From Pedobacter sp. N36a (GTDB lineage: Bacteria > Bacteroidota > Bacteroidia > Sphingobacteriales > Sphingobacteriaceae), in NCBI RefSeq assembly GCF_014472395.1, contig NZ_JACSZW010000010.1:62001-126000 (forward strand): a stretch of DNA of 64,000 bases. The letters are read 5' to 3'. Both the position numbers and the translations under genes were made by a program. Under the pieces are notes generated by a model. That model searched no databases. It was not told the origin of the DNA and was given only the letters and a program-made list of their open reading frames with translations. Positions 25,226 through 34,373 of this stretch are shown in pieces (within the stretch, counting starts at the first letter, position 1; each line of letters opens with the position of its first letter).

Positions 25226-26326
25226 CTAAACAAAAGGAAAGTTAGGATTAGAAAGTTCGAATATTTCTTGATCGATGTCCGTGATATAGTACAACATTAT
25301 CTTCTTGTTTTCACTCTTTTCTAAGTCCTGATATTTTTTTTTGACGCCATTGATAATTGAATCATTATAATTTATAATTTTCTCTGCATTAGTGCTTTTT
25401 GAAGAGCCAGCGCCGTTAAAACTCCTTATAATCATATTTTCAAAGTATCTAGGGAAGTTAGGCTTGGATTTTGGTAAAATTGAATGTTGCTTGGTTATGC
25501 AGGATATAAAATATACTAACCTAGCCTCGTCAGAATCTGGATGTGTATGTTTAGGTTTCTTCTCCGAAATCACATTGTTTACCCTTATATAATTCAAAAG
25601 TTTTAAAAGAAAATATTGATGAAACGCTTTCTCATAATCTTCCACCTTAATTTTTCTCATCTTATTCTTAACCTCTAACAAATCACCATAGGTGATGGTA
25701 TCTTCTGTTAATTCCCTATTTAAAATTCCGCTCAAATCTTCTAGGTAATCTGAAAAAAGGTATGATACATATGGTTTTAAAATAGCCAATACAATAAACC
25801 TTGGCAGCCTTTCAGTTGCAATTATTTTTGGACGCTTAGTCGGGTTTTTATCGAGAAATGTTAACTCCAATCCAGAAAGATTATTTAATTGAGCATAACT
25901 GCCGATTAAGCTAATATTATCTATTTCACGTTTTAAGCCTTGGTATCTATTATATTGTGTTTTAAAAAGGCGTTTGTCAATTATTATTAACTGTAAGGCC
26001 AGAAACAGCAAATTATCAAATTGCTCCGGTCTCCGTAATTTTCGTTTAATATGGTCGATTTGTTTACCAAAATTTATAAGCCCACTTATACAGGGGATAT
26101 TGAAATCCATTTTAAACTCACTTGTCATTAACGAGTTATTATCGTCTAGGTCTAGATACAGAATCTCTCCATTGTCAAGAATAATCTGTTCTCTGAATTG
26201 TGCCTCAAACTCTGCAATTTTGTGAAATTTCCGGAGCAATCTCAAGTCAACAGTTAATTCAAATTTGTTGGTATTTTGCCCTCTGCGAAAGGGATGATCT
26301 AGTATTGAATGGAGGTTGTTAGGCAT
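25226..26326 (-). CDS. uncharacterised island protein (366 residues)
   Basis: A soluble, Lys- and Ile-rich protein of 366 residues with no signal peptide, membrane helix or motif that I recognise. The middle (about 75-150) and the end look alpha-helical. It lies between the integrase and paralogue B on the same strand. Its position next to the integrase is where accessory replication or excision proteins are often found, but nothing in the sequence confirms such a role. Confidence 0.6.
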   Translation of the reverse strand: MPNNLHSILDHPFRRGQNTNKFELTVDLRLLRKFHKIAEFEAQFREQIILDNGEILYLDLDDNNSLMTSEFKMDFNIPCISGLINFGKQIDHIKRKLRRPEQFDNLLFLALQLIIIDKRLFKTQYNRYQGLKREIDNISLIGSYAQLNNLSGLELTFLDKNPTKRPKIIATERLPRFIVLAILKPYVSYLFSDYLEDLSGILNRELTEDTITYGDLLEVKNKMRKIKVEDYEKAFHQYFLLKLLNYIRVNNVISEKKPKHTHPDSDEARLVYFISCITKQHSILPKSKPNFPRYFENMIIRSFNGAGSSKSTNAEKIINYNDSIINGVKKKYQDLEKSENKKIMLYYITDIDQEIFELSNPNFPFV

Positions 26327-26377
26327 ACTTTTGTCTGTTGATATTCTATTACAAAAATAGCATTAAGTTGAAAAGTA

Positions 26378-26402
26378 AAGCGGAGCTTTAGTTACTCCGC
26401 TT
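26378..26402 (-). terminator. terminator after the integrase gene
   Basis: Stem AAGCGGAG/CTCCGCTT with a nine-base loop, followed by TTACTTTT on the minus strand. It starts 11 bp after the integrase stop codon. Confidence 0.8.
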
Positions 26403-26412
26403 CATTTTACGC

Positions 26413-27627
26413 CTATTTATTCACACTAGCCGCAACGGTTTCATTTGTATTGTCAATTACATCCTGATCAAATGTATCCAAGTACACCGCTGTTGTTTTA
26501 TTACCATATTCGTGACCTAAGCATTCCGCGATGATTTCTATACTGAAACCTAGCTTCTTACAAATGGTAGCCCATGAATGTCTAGAGGTGTAGGTAGTGA
26601 TGTTTTCATTGGTTTCTATCAATTCAGCCATCCGCTTTAAGTATTTATTAGCCAGTCTGGTTCTATCTTTTATAAGCCTCAATCTTACTTCCTCTGAATC
26701 AACCTTACGGTTTATAATAGGTAGCAGATAGTTCTGAGAACGGGTATTACTATAGACATCTATGATCTTCTGAGCTTGTGGAAGTATTTTAATATCGTAA
26801 ACCTTCCCAGTCTTTTGTCGTTTATAGTGTATTCTCCCATTCTGAATGTTGATTATCTGTAGTAGGGCTAAGTCAACAAATGATATTCCCATTAGGTAAA
26901 ATGACATCATAAACCAGTTACGAACATGCCAGATTGTAGAACCTTCGGGTAAATCCAATTGTAGGATGGCTGTTATCAAGGATTTATCAATTGCACGCTT
27001 CTTAGTTCGTTCGGCTTTCAGTTTAATATCATGGAAAGGATACAGATTCCTGTCGACAACTTTGAATTTGATAGCTTTGTTATAAAAGGCTCGTAGCGTT
27101 CTAATATAAAAGAATGCTGTGTTATGTTTTACGTCCCTTCTCAGCAGGAATTTGTTATAGTTATCGAGGAATTCGAAGTCTATCTGTTCGAAGTATAAGG
27201 ATTCATCAGGATGAAATCTCCTTAAAGCATTGATAGCAGATTCATAGACCCAGGCATTCCCGACTTTGTTATCCTTCTTTAATTCAAGGACTAACGACCT
27301 TACGAAGGAAAATACATCTGGTTTCGGCTTTTCTTCAATTTTGATAAAGGCTTTTGGATCGAGGTATTCGGTAAGTTGTTTCTCATCTGCCAATAATAGT
27401 TTTGACTGTAGATCAGCAAAATCTTTAAGAAGCCTTTTGTTTAAAACCTTTGAATTAGGATGGTTACTCTTAATGATGTTTTTAATACCGTCCCATTGAT
27501 TTTCAAGAACGTTAATCTTTGTAGATCTAGTACTGGTTTTACTTTGATAGTATATTCTGAAGTTTACAGGATAAGTACCATCTCTTTTTTTTCTTCTTTT
27601 ATCTAAGACAACCGTTATAGTCACCAT
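26413..27627 (-). CDS. tyrosine recombinase (island integrase)
   Basis: A 404-residue site-specific recombinase with the three-part layout of Bacteroidota element integrases: an N-terminal arm-binding domain (about 1-90, MVTITVVLDKRRKKRDGTYP), a SAM-like core-binding domain (about 105-215) and a C-terminal catalytic domain. Catalytic boxes seen: ITTYTSRHSWAT (box II, with Thr in place of the usual first His, then Arg-His) and LGHEYGNKTTAVYLDTF (His and the nucleophilic Tyr). The box I arginine is not in its usual place (LMGISFVDLALL), which is common in this subgroup. The ATG at 27627 starts the conserved domain; a longer reading is not supported. It should drive integration at, and excision from, tRNA-Ala. 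Confidence 0.93.
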   Translation of the reverse strand: MVTITVVLDKRRKKRDGTYPVNFRIYYQSKTSTRSTKINVLENQWDGIKNIIKSNHPNSKVLNKRLLKDFADLQSKLLLADEKQLTEYLDPKAFIKIEEKPKPDVFSFVRSLVLELKKDNKVGNAWVYESAINALRRFHPDESLYFEQIDFEFLDNYNKFLLRRDVKHNTAFFYIRTLRAFYNKAIKFKVVDRNLYPFHDIKLKAERTKKRAIDKSLITAILQLDLPEGSTIWHVRNWFMMSFYLMGISFVDLALLQIINIQNGRIHYKRQKTGKVYDIKILPQAQKIIDVYSNTRSQNYLLPIINRKVDSEEVRLRLIKDRTRLANKYLKRMAELIETNENITTYTSRHSWATICKKLGFSIEIIAECLGHEYGNKTTAVYLDTFDQDVIDNTNETVAASVNK

Positions 27628-27702
27628 AATTTCATTGATTATGGTTAGATATTGTGCTTGATTTGTGCACAATATGTGCACAGAAAACCTGCTTTAAAAC
27701 AA

Positions 27703-27732
27703 AAAACCTTCCAGTTTTCACTGAAAGGTTTT
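27703..27732 (-). terminator. terminator after tRNA-Tyr (right copy)
   Basis: Stem AAAACCTT-CAG/CTG-AAGGTTTT with one mismatch and a six-base loop. Equivalent to the hairpin at 13441-13473; it separates the tRNA transcript from the integrase. Confidence 0.75.
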
Positions 27733-27745
27733 AATCTTATTGGAG

Positions 27746-27828
27746 TGGGGGGAGAAGGATTCGAACCTTCGAAGTCTTGCGACAACAGAGTTACAGTCTG
27801 TCCCATTTGGCCACTCTGGTATCCCCCC
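27746..27828 (-). tRNA. tRNA-Tyr (anticodon GTA), right copy
   Basis: 83 nt, identical to the left copy: acceptor GGGGGGA/TCCCCCC, anticodon GTA, long variable arm, no encoded CCA. By the island boundaries drawn here this copy is inside the element, so the island carries its own complete tRNA-Tyr. Confidence 0.95.
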
Positions 27829-27888
27829 ATTTTGTCTTTCCATAGAATAAACAAGATTGCTTATCAATGGAACCGACTGTTAAAAACT

Positions 27889-27914
27889 AAAAGCTTCAGA
27901 TCCCTGAAGCTTTT
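27889..27914. terminator. hairpin between tRNA-Ala and tRNA-Tyr (right copy)
   Basis: 11 bp stem AAAAGCTTCAG with a four-base loop and T-run, identical to 13624-13650. Lies just after the 3' end of tRNA-Ala. Confidence 0.6.
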
Positions 27915-27921
27915 TTAAGGG

Positions 27922-27995
<74 letters not shown>

Positions 27996-28011
27996 TTGTG
28001 GCTTATGCTGG

Positions 28012-28041
28012 CAAAAATAGCAATTAGTTCCTGTAAAGCAA
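28012..28041 (-). promoter_or_regulatory. promoter of the tRNA-Ala/tRNA-Tyr transcript
   Basis: On the minus strand: TTG (28039-28041), exactly 19 bases, then TATTTTTG (28012-28019), a full match to the Bacteroidota TTG-N19-TAnnTTTG promoter. The predicted start is about 10 bases before the tRNA. Confidence 0.75.
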
Positions 28042-28222
28042 ACAAAAACATATAATGGGCTAAAATACAGTCTATTATTTTTAAAGAGTACTGTTTGATA
28101 CAAGGAATGTGTGTTAAAAGCGCTAAAGTCTTTTATTTAAAACCTGCTTTTCACCAAATTTCCCCTCAGAATGCCTGAAAATACCTAGCTTAGAATCAGC
28201 TAACCAAATTGAGCATTAAAGA

Positions 28223-29098
28223 ATGATGATATCAGATATATACAGAGAGAAATCCCCTCTGTCAGAGAAAGATTGTTTTGTAGTTTTCGACCGTACCAAA
28301 TCATCATTTACCTTTCCCGTACACGTACATCCTGAGTATGAATTGAATTTTGTTGAAGGCGCAGCCGGTGCACAGCGCATTGTTGGCGATTCCATGGAGA
28401 CAATAGGAAATAAAGATTTAGTATTTATCGCCAACCCGGAATTAAAACATGCCTGGAAAGACGGAGAGGGGATGGCTACTGATATTCATGAAATCACCTT
28501 ACAGTTTCATCCTTCTTTAATTGAGCAATGCTTAGATAAAAAGCAATTTCAAAGTATTCAGGAGTTGTTTAGAAAAGCGGCTAAAGGCGTGATTTTTGGC
28601 AAGGAAACTACAGAAAGGGTGCTTCCGCTTTTGAGAATAATTACCATGGAAAAGGATGGTTTTTATGCTGTCATGAAGTTATTTATTTTACTGTATGAAC
28701 TGTCGAAAGGCGATGATGTCAGAGAGCTATCCAGTGCTTCATCTCCAGAAATGACAACTAATGAAATCATGGTTAATAAATTACATGGCTATATTTCGGG
28801 TAACGTCTCCAGGATGATCTGTGTAACCGATGCAGCCGCGGCTTTAAATATGAGCCGTTCCACTTTTGCGCGCTTCATAAAATCTAATACGCAAATGAAC
28901 TTCAGTGATTACCTGTTAGATTTCAGAATCAAAATGGCCATGCAGAAGTTGAAAAAATCTACTCCTATTGCGGAAGTTGTTTCGCATTGCGGATTTAACA
29001 GTATCTCCTACTTTTACCGAGTATTTAAGAAAGCAAAAGGAATCACCCCTGCCGAATTCCGTGATCATCATAAACAACAGCAGCAGCTGATTATTTGA
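28223..29098 (+). CDS. AraC-family transcriptional regulator upstream of SusCD pair 2
   Basis: A 291-residue regulator with an N-terminal cupin-like ligand domain (FPVHVHPEYELNFVEG, then NPELKHAW) and a C-terminal AraC helix-turn-helix at about 190-285 (VTDAAAALNMSRSTFARFIK and EVVSHCGFNSISYFYRVFKK). The ATG at 28223 is followed at once by a second ATG, and either may be used. It is read towards SusC 2 on the same strand and is the likely activator of that locus; the intervening 537 bp would hold the binding sites. It is the first gene to the right of the tRNA-Ala/island junction. Confidence 0.9.
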   Translation: MMISDIYREKSPLSEKDCFVVFDRTKSSFTFPVHVHPEYELNFVEGAAGAQRIVGDSMETIGNKDLVFIANPELKHAWKDGEGMATDIHEITLQFHPSLIEQCLDKKQFQSIQELFRKAAKGVIFGKETTERVLPLLRIITMEKDGFYAVMKLFILLYELSKGDDVRELSSASSPEMTTNEIMVNKLHGYISGNVSRMICVTDAAAALNMSRSTFARFIKSNTQMNFSDYLLDFRIKMAMQKLKKSTPIAEVVSHCGFNSISYFYRVFKKAKGITPAEFRDHHKQQQQLII

Positions 29099-29635
29099 GG
29101 TAATAGTTGATTATTTACGATAAATCCCCTTCCATAAATATCTCTTCGATTGCAATGTTAAAGTCCATAACATTGAAGGTTAAATAGGTTAATATTTATA
29201 AATCTGCAATTTTAAGGTTAATCAGCAGGAAATAGCTTAAAGAAAAGAGCGAATAGTTCAAGTCTGTTGAGCGAATTGTGCAATCAAAGCCAAATTACTT
29301 TTAGTGTAATCACCTGATTTTAAGTAGTTTGATTTATATTTTGGCTTTGAGTTAAATTAAGATGATCACTGGATATTATGTGTTACATCGCCGATATGTA
29401 CCTGATATCAGTCCTTTTTGCCCCTATTTTACTCGATTTCGTGGTAAATAAAGAACCAAAAGTCCAATCCAAATGAGCAAATTATGCAATTTCTCAATTT
29501 CGTTTTCGGCTAACTTTAACCTGTAAACCAAATCAATATTAATGTATGAGACTGCAGTGCATATCGCTCGGTTACCGAAAGGTGACCGGGGAAGCTCAAA
29601 TGCCCTGTTCTTTAATAAACCAAATAAAACCAAAT
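29099..29635 (+). promoter_or_regulatory. regulatory gap before SusC 2
   Basis: A 537 bp AT-rich gap. It holds AGTGTAAT at 29303-29310 within the inverted repeat ATTAC(29294-29298)...GTAAT(29306-29310). AGTGTAAT recurs three times before SusC 3. An in-frame extension of SusC 2 reaches back to 29546 but would place about 30 polar residues before the signal peptide, so it is treated as leader. Confidence 0.45.
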
Positions 29636-32600
29636 ATGAAAAGAATTGTACTAATGCTATTCCTTGCTGTACTAAGCCTGTGTTCATGGGCCCAGCAAGT
29701 GATGACTGTGAAAGGCACAGTCAAAGACACCGGCAATAATCCATTGTCTGGTGTTTCTGTTGTGATAAAAGGATCTCCTGGAGGGACAATGACAGATGTC
29801 AATGGAAATTTCAGCACTACTGCTGCCAAAGGAAAGGTGCTTGTGTTTTCTTATGTAGGTCTGCAGAAAACAGAAGTTACAGTAGGAAATTCCAGCAACA
29901 TTCAAATCGTCATGGAAGATGATGATCAGTTGAATGAAGTGGTAGTAGTGGGTTATGGTACGGTCAAAAGAAAGGACCTGACTGGTGCTGTCGCTTCTTT
30001 AACGGGTAAAGAAATGCAGGCGGATGTTGCAAAAAGCACGAGTGGTGCATTGCAGGGACGTATTGCAGGAGTTTCAGTTTCTAGTGTGAGTGGTCAGCCG
30101 GGTGCGGGAATGAGTATTGATATTCGTGGTTTAAGCTCATTAGGCTCAAATACACCTTTATATGTGATTGATGGTGTATATGGCGATATCAATATGGTAG
30201 ATCCTTCGGATATTGCTTCACTGGATGTCCTTAAAGATGCTGCGGCAGCAGCGATTTACGGGTCACGTGCCGCTAATGGAGTGGTCTTGATCACGACCAA
30301 AGGTGGGAAGAGAAATACTGCTGCGACCATTACTGCCAGTTTATATACCGGAGTTCAGAAGATTGCAAAAAAACTGGATGTACTCGATGCACAGGAATGG
30401 AAAAATATCATGAACCAAAGTGGGTATCTGCCAAAGGAAGCAATCGATTTTCAAGGTACAGGAACCAACTGGCAAGATGAGGTTTATCGTACTGCCCCGA
30501 TTTCCAAAGCAAATGTAGGCATCACCGGAGGTTCGGAAACGAGCACCTATAGTGTTTCTGCAGGTTACATCAACCAAAAAGGGATCTTGATCAATTCAGG
30601 ATATGAATCTTTTAATTTACGCACGAAAAACACCTTCTCTTTCTTTAATAACCATCTGCGTGTTGGAAATACCTTGATGTTGAACACCTCAGAGAAACAA
30701 GACAACAGACTAACCATCACAGATGCCTTGCGTCAGAATCCGCTGTTAGCGGTATACGATTCAAATCAGCTGGGGGGCTACGCAGGTATCTTACCCTGGA
30801 TGAAAAATATGGACAATCCTGTAGGAGCTTCGAGGTTGTTTGATAACAAACTAAATAAAACTGATATCTTATTAAATGCTTATGGAGAGGTAGATCTGGG
30901 CATTGAAGGATTGAAATATAAACTGAATTTTGGGTATAATAGAAACATAGGGAACTATTATAATGCCAATGCTCCCTACAATTTTGGATCTGGTGCCATA
31001 CAATCCAGACTAAGTCAATCTGCTAATTTTAACACCCAATGGCTGATTGAAAATACCTTACATTTTGACCGTACCTTCGGCAAACATACCATCTCGGCCT
31101 TATTAGGTTATTCTTCTCAGGACAATAAAAATCCTGCTTTTGGTGCCAGTCGTACTGACATTCCTTTTGGAACAAGTACCATCGGCGCTGGTTCTACACT
31201 TCAGCAGGGAACTTCGGGCTCTTTACAAGAATATTCACTAGTTTCTTTGTTCTCGAGAGCGATGTATAGTTATGATTCGAGGTACCTGTTCTCCGCCTCC
31301 GTTCGTAGAGATGGATCTTCGCGCTTTGCAGATGGCCACCGTTATGGTGTGTTCCCTTCCGTTTCTGTCGGTTGGAATATCATGAATGAGCAATTCTTTG
31401 GCAGCTTGAAAAACACGATTAATGAGTTAAAAGTACGCATGAGTTATGGGGTGCTCGGAAATCAGGAAATTGGCAACTATGCAACTCAAAGTATTAGCAG
31501 CAGCGGAATCAATTATATTCAGGGTGGAACCTGGTGGATGGGCAGTAATACCGGTATTGTATGGCCTTCTCCGAAAAACCTAACCTGGGAAGAGACAAAA
31601 ACCAAAAATATAGGTTTGGATGGTAGCTTCTTTGGAGGCAAACTGTCGCTAACCGCGGATTATTATATACAGCAAACAGACGATGTATTATTGAGTATCG
31701 CTATGCCAGGTTCTACAGGAATCAACGGCAGTCCGACAATGAACGCCGGTATCATCAAGAATAAAGGTTTTGAAATGCTGTTAAACCATAAAAACACGAT
31801 TGGTGAAGTAAGTTACAATATTGGTGTAAATGGATCTGTAGTAAGAAACAGAGTAGAAGCAATTACTGTAGGCAGCTCAAAACAAGAATTTGGGGGTTAT
31901 AATCCACAAGGAGAAGGAACCATTACCTGGGCAAAAGTAGGTGATCCGATCGGTGCATTTTACTTGATTAAAACCGCTGGATTATTCCAGTCAGATGCAG
32001 AAGCACAAGCCTATAAAACTCCAGCTGGAAAAGTAATCCAGCCGAACGCTAAAGCTGGCGATATCAGATTTATAGATTACAACGGTGATGGACAAATTAC
32101 GGATGATGATCGTCAATATGCAGGCAGTCCATTCCCGGATTTCAGTTACGGTATCCGTGGTAGTGTAGCTTACAAAGGTTTCGACCTGGGTATTTTCTTT
32201 GATGGCATGAAAGGAAATAAGATCTATAACTACACCCGTGCGCGCATGGAATCCATGAATGAGTTTACCAATTTCGGTGCCAACGTATTGAACGCCTGGA
32301 CCCCTGAGAATAGAGATACTGATGTTCCCCGTTTTACACAGCAAGATGAAAATAAAAACAGCCGCCGTGTGAGTGACCGCTGGTTAGAAGATGGTTCATT
32401 TTTCCGTTTGAAAACCGTAGAACTTGGTTACACTTTCTCTAATAACCTGGTCAGCAAAATCCATGTTAGAGACCTAAGAGTCTTTACTTCCATGGAAAAT
32501 GTGTTCATCGCAACCAAATACAAAGGGTATACGCCAGACCTTGGTCAGAATGACGATCAGAATGGCGGCGGATCAAGCACCATGTCCAGAGGAACAGACC

Positions 32601-32656
32601 ATGGCCGTTTTCCTTCTTCAAGGACCCTGATTTTTGGTCTCCAATTAAGTTTCTAA
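29636..32656 (+). CDS. SusC/RagA-family TonB-linked outer membrane transporter (pair 2)
   Basis: A 1006-residue TonB-dependent barrel from the ATG at 29636, which gives a clean signal peptide (MKRIVLMLFLAVLSLCSWAQ). Then come a CarboxypepD_reg domain (about 24-95, GTVKDTGNNPLSGV), the SusC signature EVVVVGYGTVKRKDLTG and plug segments LYVIDGVYG and YGSRAANGVV. It has a full-length barrel with aromatic end (IFGLQLSF). The SusD partner follows after 16 bp, then an aryl-sulfate sulfotransferase. An AraC gene lies upstream. The substrate is unknown; the neighbours hint at sulfated or aromatic compounds rather than a plain glycan. Confidence 0.95.
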   Translation: MKRIVLMLFLAVLSLCSWAQQVMTVKGTVKDTGNNPLSGVSVVIKGSPGGTMTDVNGNFSTTAAKGKVLVFSYVGLQKTEVTVGNSSNIQIVMEDDDQLNEVVVVGYGTVKRKDLTGAVASLTGKEMQADVAKSTSGALQGRIAGVSVSSVSGQPGAGMSIDIRGLSSLGSNTPLYVIDGVYGDINMVDPSDIASLDVLKDAAAAAIYGSRAANGVVLITTKGGKRNTAATITASLYTGVQKIAKKLDVLDAQEWKNIMNQSGYLPKEAIDFQGTGTNWQDEVYRTAPISKANVGITGGSETSTYSVSAGYINQKGILINSGYESFNLRTKNTFSFFNNHLRVGNTLMLNTSEKQDNRLTITDALRQNPLLAVYDSNQLGGYAGILPWMKNMDNPVGASRLFDNKLNKTDILLNAYGEVDLGIEGLKYKLNFGYNRNIGNYYNANAPYNFGSGAIQSRLSQSANFNTQWLIENTLHFDRTFGKHTISALLGYSSQDNKNPAFGASRTDIPFGTSTIGAGSTLQQGTSGSLQEYSLVSLFSRAMYSYDSRYLFSASVRRDGSSRFADGHRYGVFPSVSVGWNIMNEQFFGSLKNTINELKVRMSYGVLGNQEIGNYATQSISSSGINYIQGGTWWMGSNTGIVWPSPKNLTWEETKTKNIGLDGSFFGGKLSLTADYYIQQTDDVLLSIAMPGSTGINGSPTMNAGIIKNKGFEMLLNHKNTIGEVSYNIGVNGSVVRNRVEAITVGSSKQEFGGYNPQGEGTITWAKVGDPIGAFYLIKTAGLFQSDAEAQAYKTPAGKVIQPNAKAGDIRFIDYNGDGQITDDDRQYAGSPFPDFSYGIRGSVAYKGFDLGIFFDGMKGNKIYNYTRARMESMNEFTNFGANVLNAWTPENRDTDVPRFTQQDENKNSRRVSDRWLEDGSFFRLKTVELGYTFSNNLVSKIHVRDLRVFTSMENVFIATKYKGYTPDLGQNDDQNGGGSSTMSRGTDHGRFPSSRTLIFGLQLSF

Positions 32657-32672
32657 TCAAAAAAAACTAAGC

Positions 32673-34301
32673 ATGAAAACGAATATATTAAAGCAACTGT
32701 TTTTTGTTGCAATACTGGCAATCTCTTTAGGAGGTTGTAAAGAAGCTGATTTTCTGGACAAAGTGAACCCAAATCAAGCTGTAGAGAAAACTTTCTGGGT
32801 TTCTGAAGCGAATGCACAATCGGCAATAGCTACTGTTTATTCTCCTATCCGCGGACAAATGTATGGCTATTATGGAGGATATACCGGATGGCATACCATG
32901 AACCGAGCAGATGATGTGTGGTTCATTTTAGGGGAAGAGATGTTGAATTGGGAACCAGCTACTTATACAAATACGGCGAATACTGCAGAAAGTGATTTCG
33001 GCAGGTTATACAATACCATCAACCGCGCGAATGTAGTGCTGAACAACATTAAAAGAGTACCAATGAGCGAGGCCAAAATCAATGAACTTTCTGCTGAAGC
33101 AAGTTTCCTGAGAGGTTTCGCCTATTTTCTTTTGGTGACCAACTTTGGAGATGTACCCTTACGCTTGATTCCTGCCACCGAAAGTACGGATGAAATTATG
33201 AAGCCCTCCTCTCCAGAAGAAATGGTATGGAAACAAATAGAAGCTGATTTTAAAACCGCAAAAGAATATTTGCCTATTGTACGTCCGGCAGCAGAAGCAG
33301 GAAGGGTGACCAAAGGTGCTGCAATTGCGTATTTAGGGAAATCGTACAATTATAGAAAGATGTATACAGCAGCGGAAGCAGAATTGAGCATCATCATGAA
33401 AGCCCCTTATACTTATGACCTGACTACTAAATTCGAGGATAATTTCAATGAGAATACAGAGTTAAACAAAGAGTCAGTTTTTGAGTTAATTTATGACGGA
33501 AGTTTTGGAAGTGGTTCCTGGGGGGCTGAAGAAGCCACCAGTACACAGGGTTTTGTAATTCCCAATTTTGTGGGGCCTCAGGGTACTGGCGGCTGGTTTA
33601 AATGGATGCCAACAGCAGCTATTGTAGCCGACTTTGTGGCGGAAGAAAGACCAGCAGGGTCAGACACCAGGTTCGACAAAAGAATGTATACTAGTTTCTT
33701 CTGGAAGCATTCTGATTTTGAAACGACGATACCTGATGGGGCCTGGTTTGGTAACCTGTCTTTTGACCAGATCTGGGATGCTTCAGCTACGAAACGTTTG
33801 AGAGGTGAACCGGATTATCCAACGATCAACGGTAAAAAAGGCCGCTTCCTAATCAAGAAGTTTACCAATTTTTACAAGAATGAAGCCGATGCAAATAGTA
33901 TGTACAATCAAAAAAATCAGAACAATAACCTGCGTTTAATGCGTTTTTCAGAAGTGCTTTTATTGCATGCAGAAGCAGCGATAAAAACGGGTAAAACAGG
34001 AGATGCAGCAAACGATTTGAAGCGTATCCGCGACCGTGCAGGCCTGGCTAATAAAACATGGAGCGGGACAGATGATTTATGGAAAGAAGTGATTCATCAG
34101 AATGAATTGGAATTCTTCTTTGAAGGTCACCGGTTCTTCGACCTGAAACGATTCTATACTTATCCGGAGATGAAACAAATTTTGGTAAATAATAAAAAAC
34201 AAGGCGCTGATAACTTCCAGGCCAAACATTTTTACCTGCCAATTCCACAGAATGAGCTGAATACAAATACGGCCATTCAGCAGCATCCTTTATGGAGATA
34301 A
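32673..34301 (+). CDS. SusD/RagB-family nutrient-binding lipoprotein (pair 2)
   Basis: A 542-residue lipoprotein with lipobox cysteine at residue 22 (ISLGGC) and the SusD pattern: FLDKVNPNQAV start, SEASFLRGFAYFLLVTNFGDVPL-like helix (here AEASFLRGFAYFLLVTNFGD), LMRFSEVLLLHAEAA, and the C-terminal ELEFFFEGHRFFDLKRF block. It covers the SusC 2 barrel and captures its substrate at the cell surface. A hairpin with a T-run follows before the sulfotransferase gene. Confidence 0.95.
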   Translation: MKTNILKQLFFVAILAISLGGCKEADFLDKVNPNQAVEKTFWVSEANAQSAIATVYSPIRGQMYGYYGGYTGWHTMNRADDVWFILGEEMLNWEPATYTNTANTAESDFGRLYNTINRANVVLNNIKRVPMSEAKINELSAEASFLRGFAYFLLVTNFGDVPLRLIPATESTDEIMKPSSPEEMVWKQIEADFKTAKEYLPIVRPAAEAGRVTKGAAIAYLGKSYNYRKMYTAAEAELSIIMKAPYTYDLTTKFEDNFNENTELNKESVFELIYDGSFGSGSWGAEEATSTQGFVIPNFVGPQGTGGWFKWMPTAAIVADFVAEERPAGSDTRFDKRMYTSFFWKHSDFETTIPDGAWFGNLSFDQIWDASATKRLRGEPDYPTINGKKGRFLIKKFTNFYKNEADANSMYNQKNQNNNLRLMRFSEVLLLHAEAAIKTGKTGDAANDLKRIRDRAGLANKTWSGTDDLWKEVIHQNELEFFFEGHRFFDLKRFYTYPEMKQILVNNKKQGADNFQAKHFYLPIPQNELNTNTAIQQHPLWR

Positions 34302-34320
34302 TAAAATGAATTGAACAAAT

Positions 34321-34359
34321 AAAAAGGTGGGCCGGAGAATTATTCTTTCCCGCCTTTTT
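34321..34359 (+). terminator. partial terminator between SusD 2 and the sulfotransferase
   Basis: Stem AAAAAGGTGGG/CCCGCCTTTTT with one G-U pair and a 17-base loop, ending in a T-run. It probably sets a lower expression of the sulfotransferase than of the SusCD pair. Confidence 0.65.
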
Positions 34360-34373
34360 TAATAGATCATGAG

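Noticed and set aside
29546..29635. Longer N-terminus of SusC 2
   Set aside because: It would put 30 non-hydrophobic residues before a clean signal peptide; the ATG at 29636 is the proper start.
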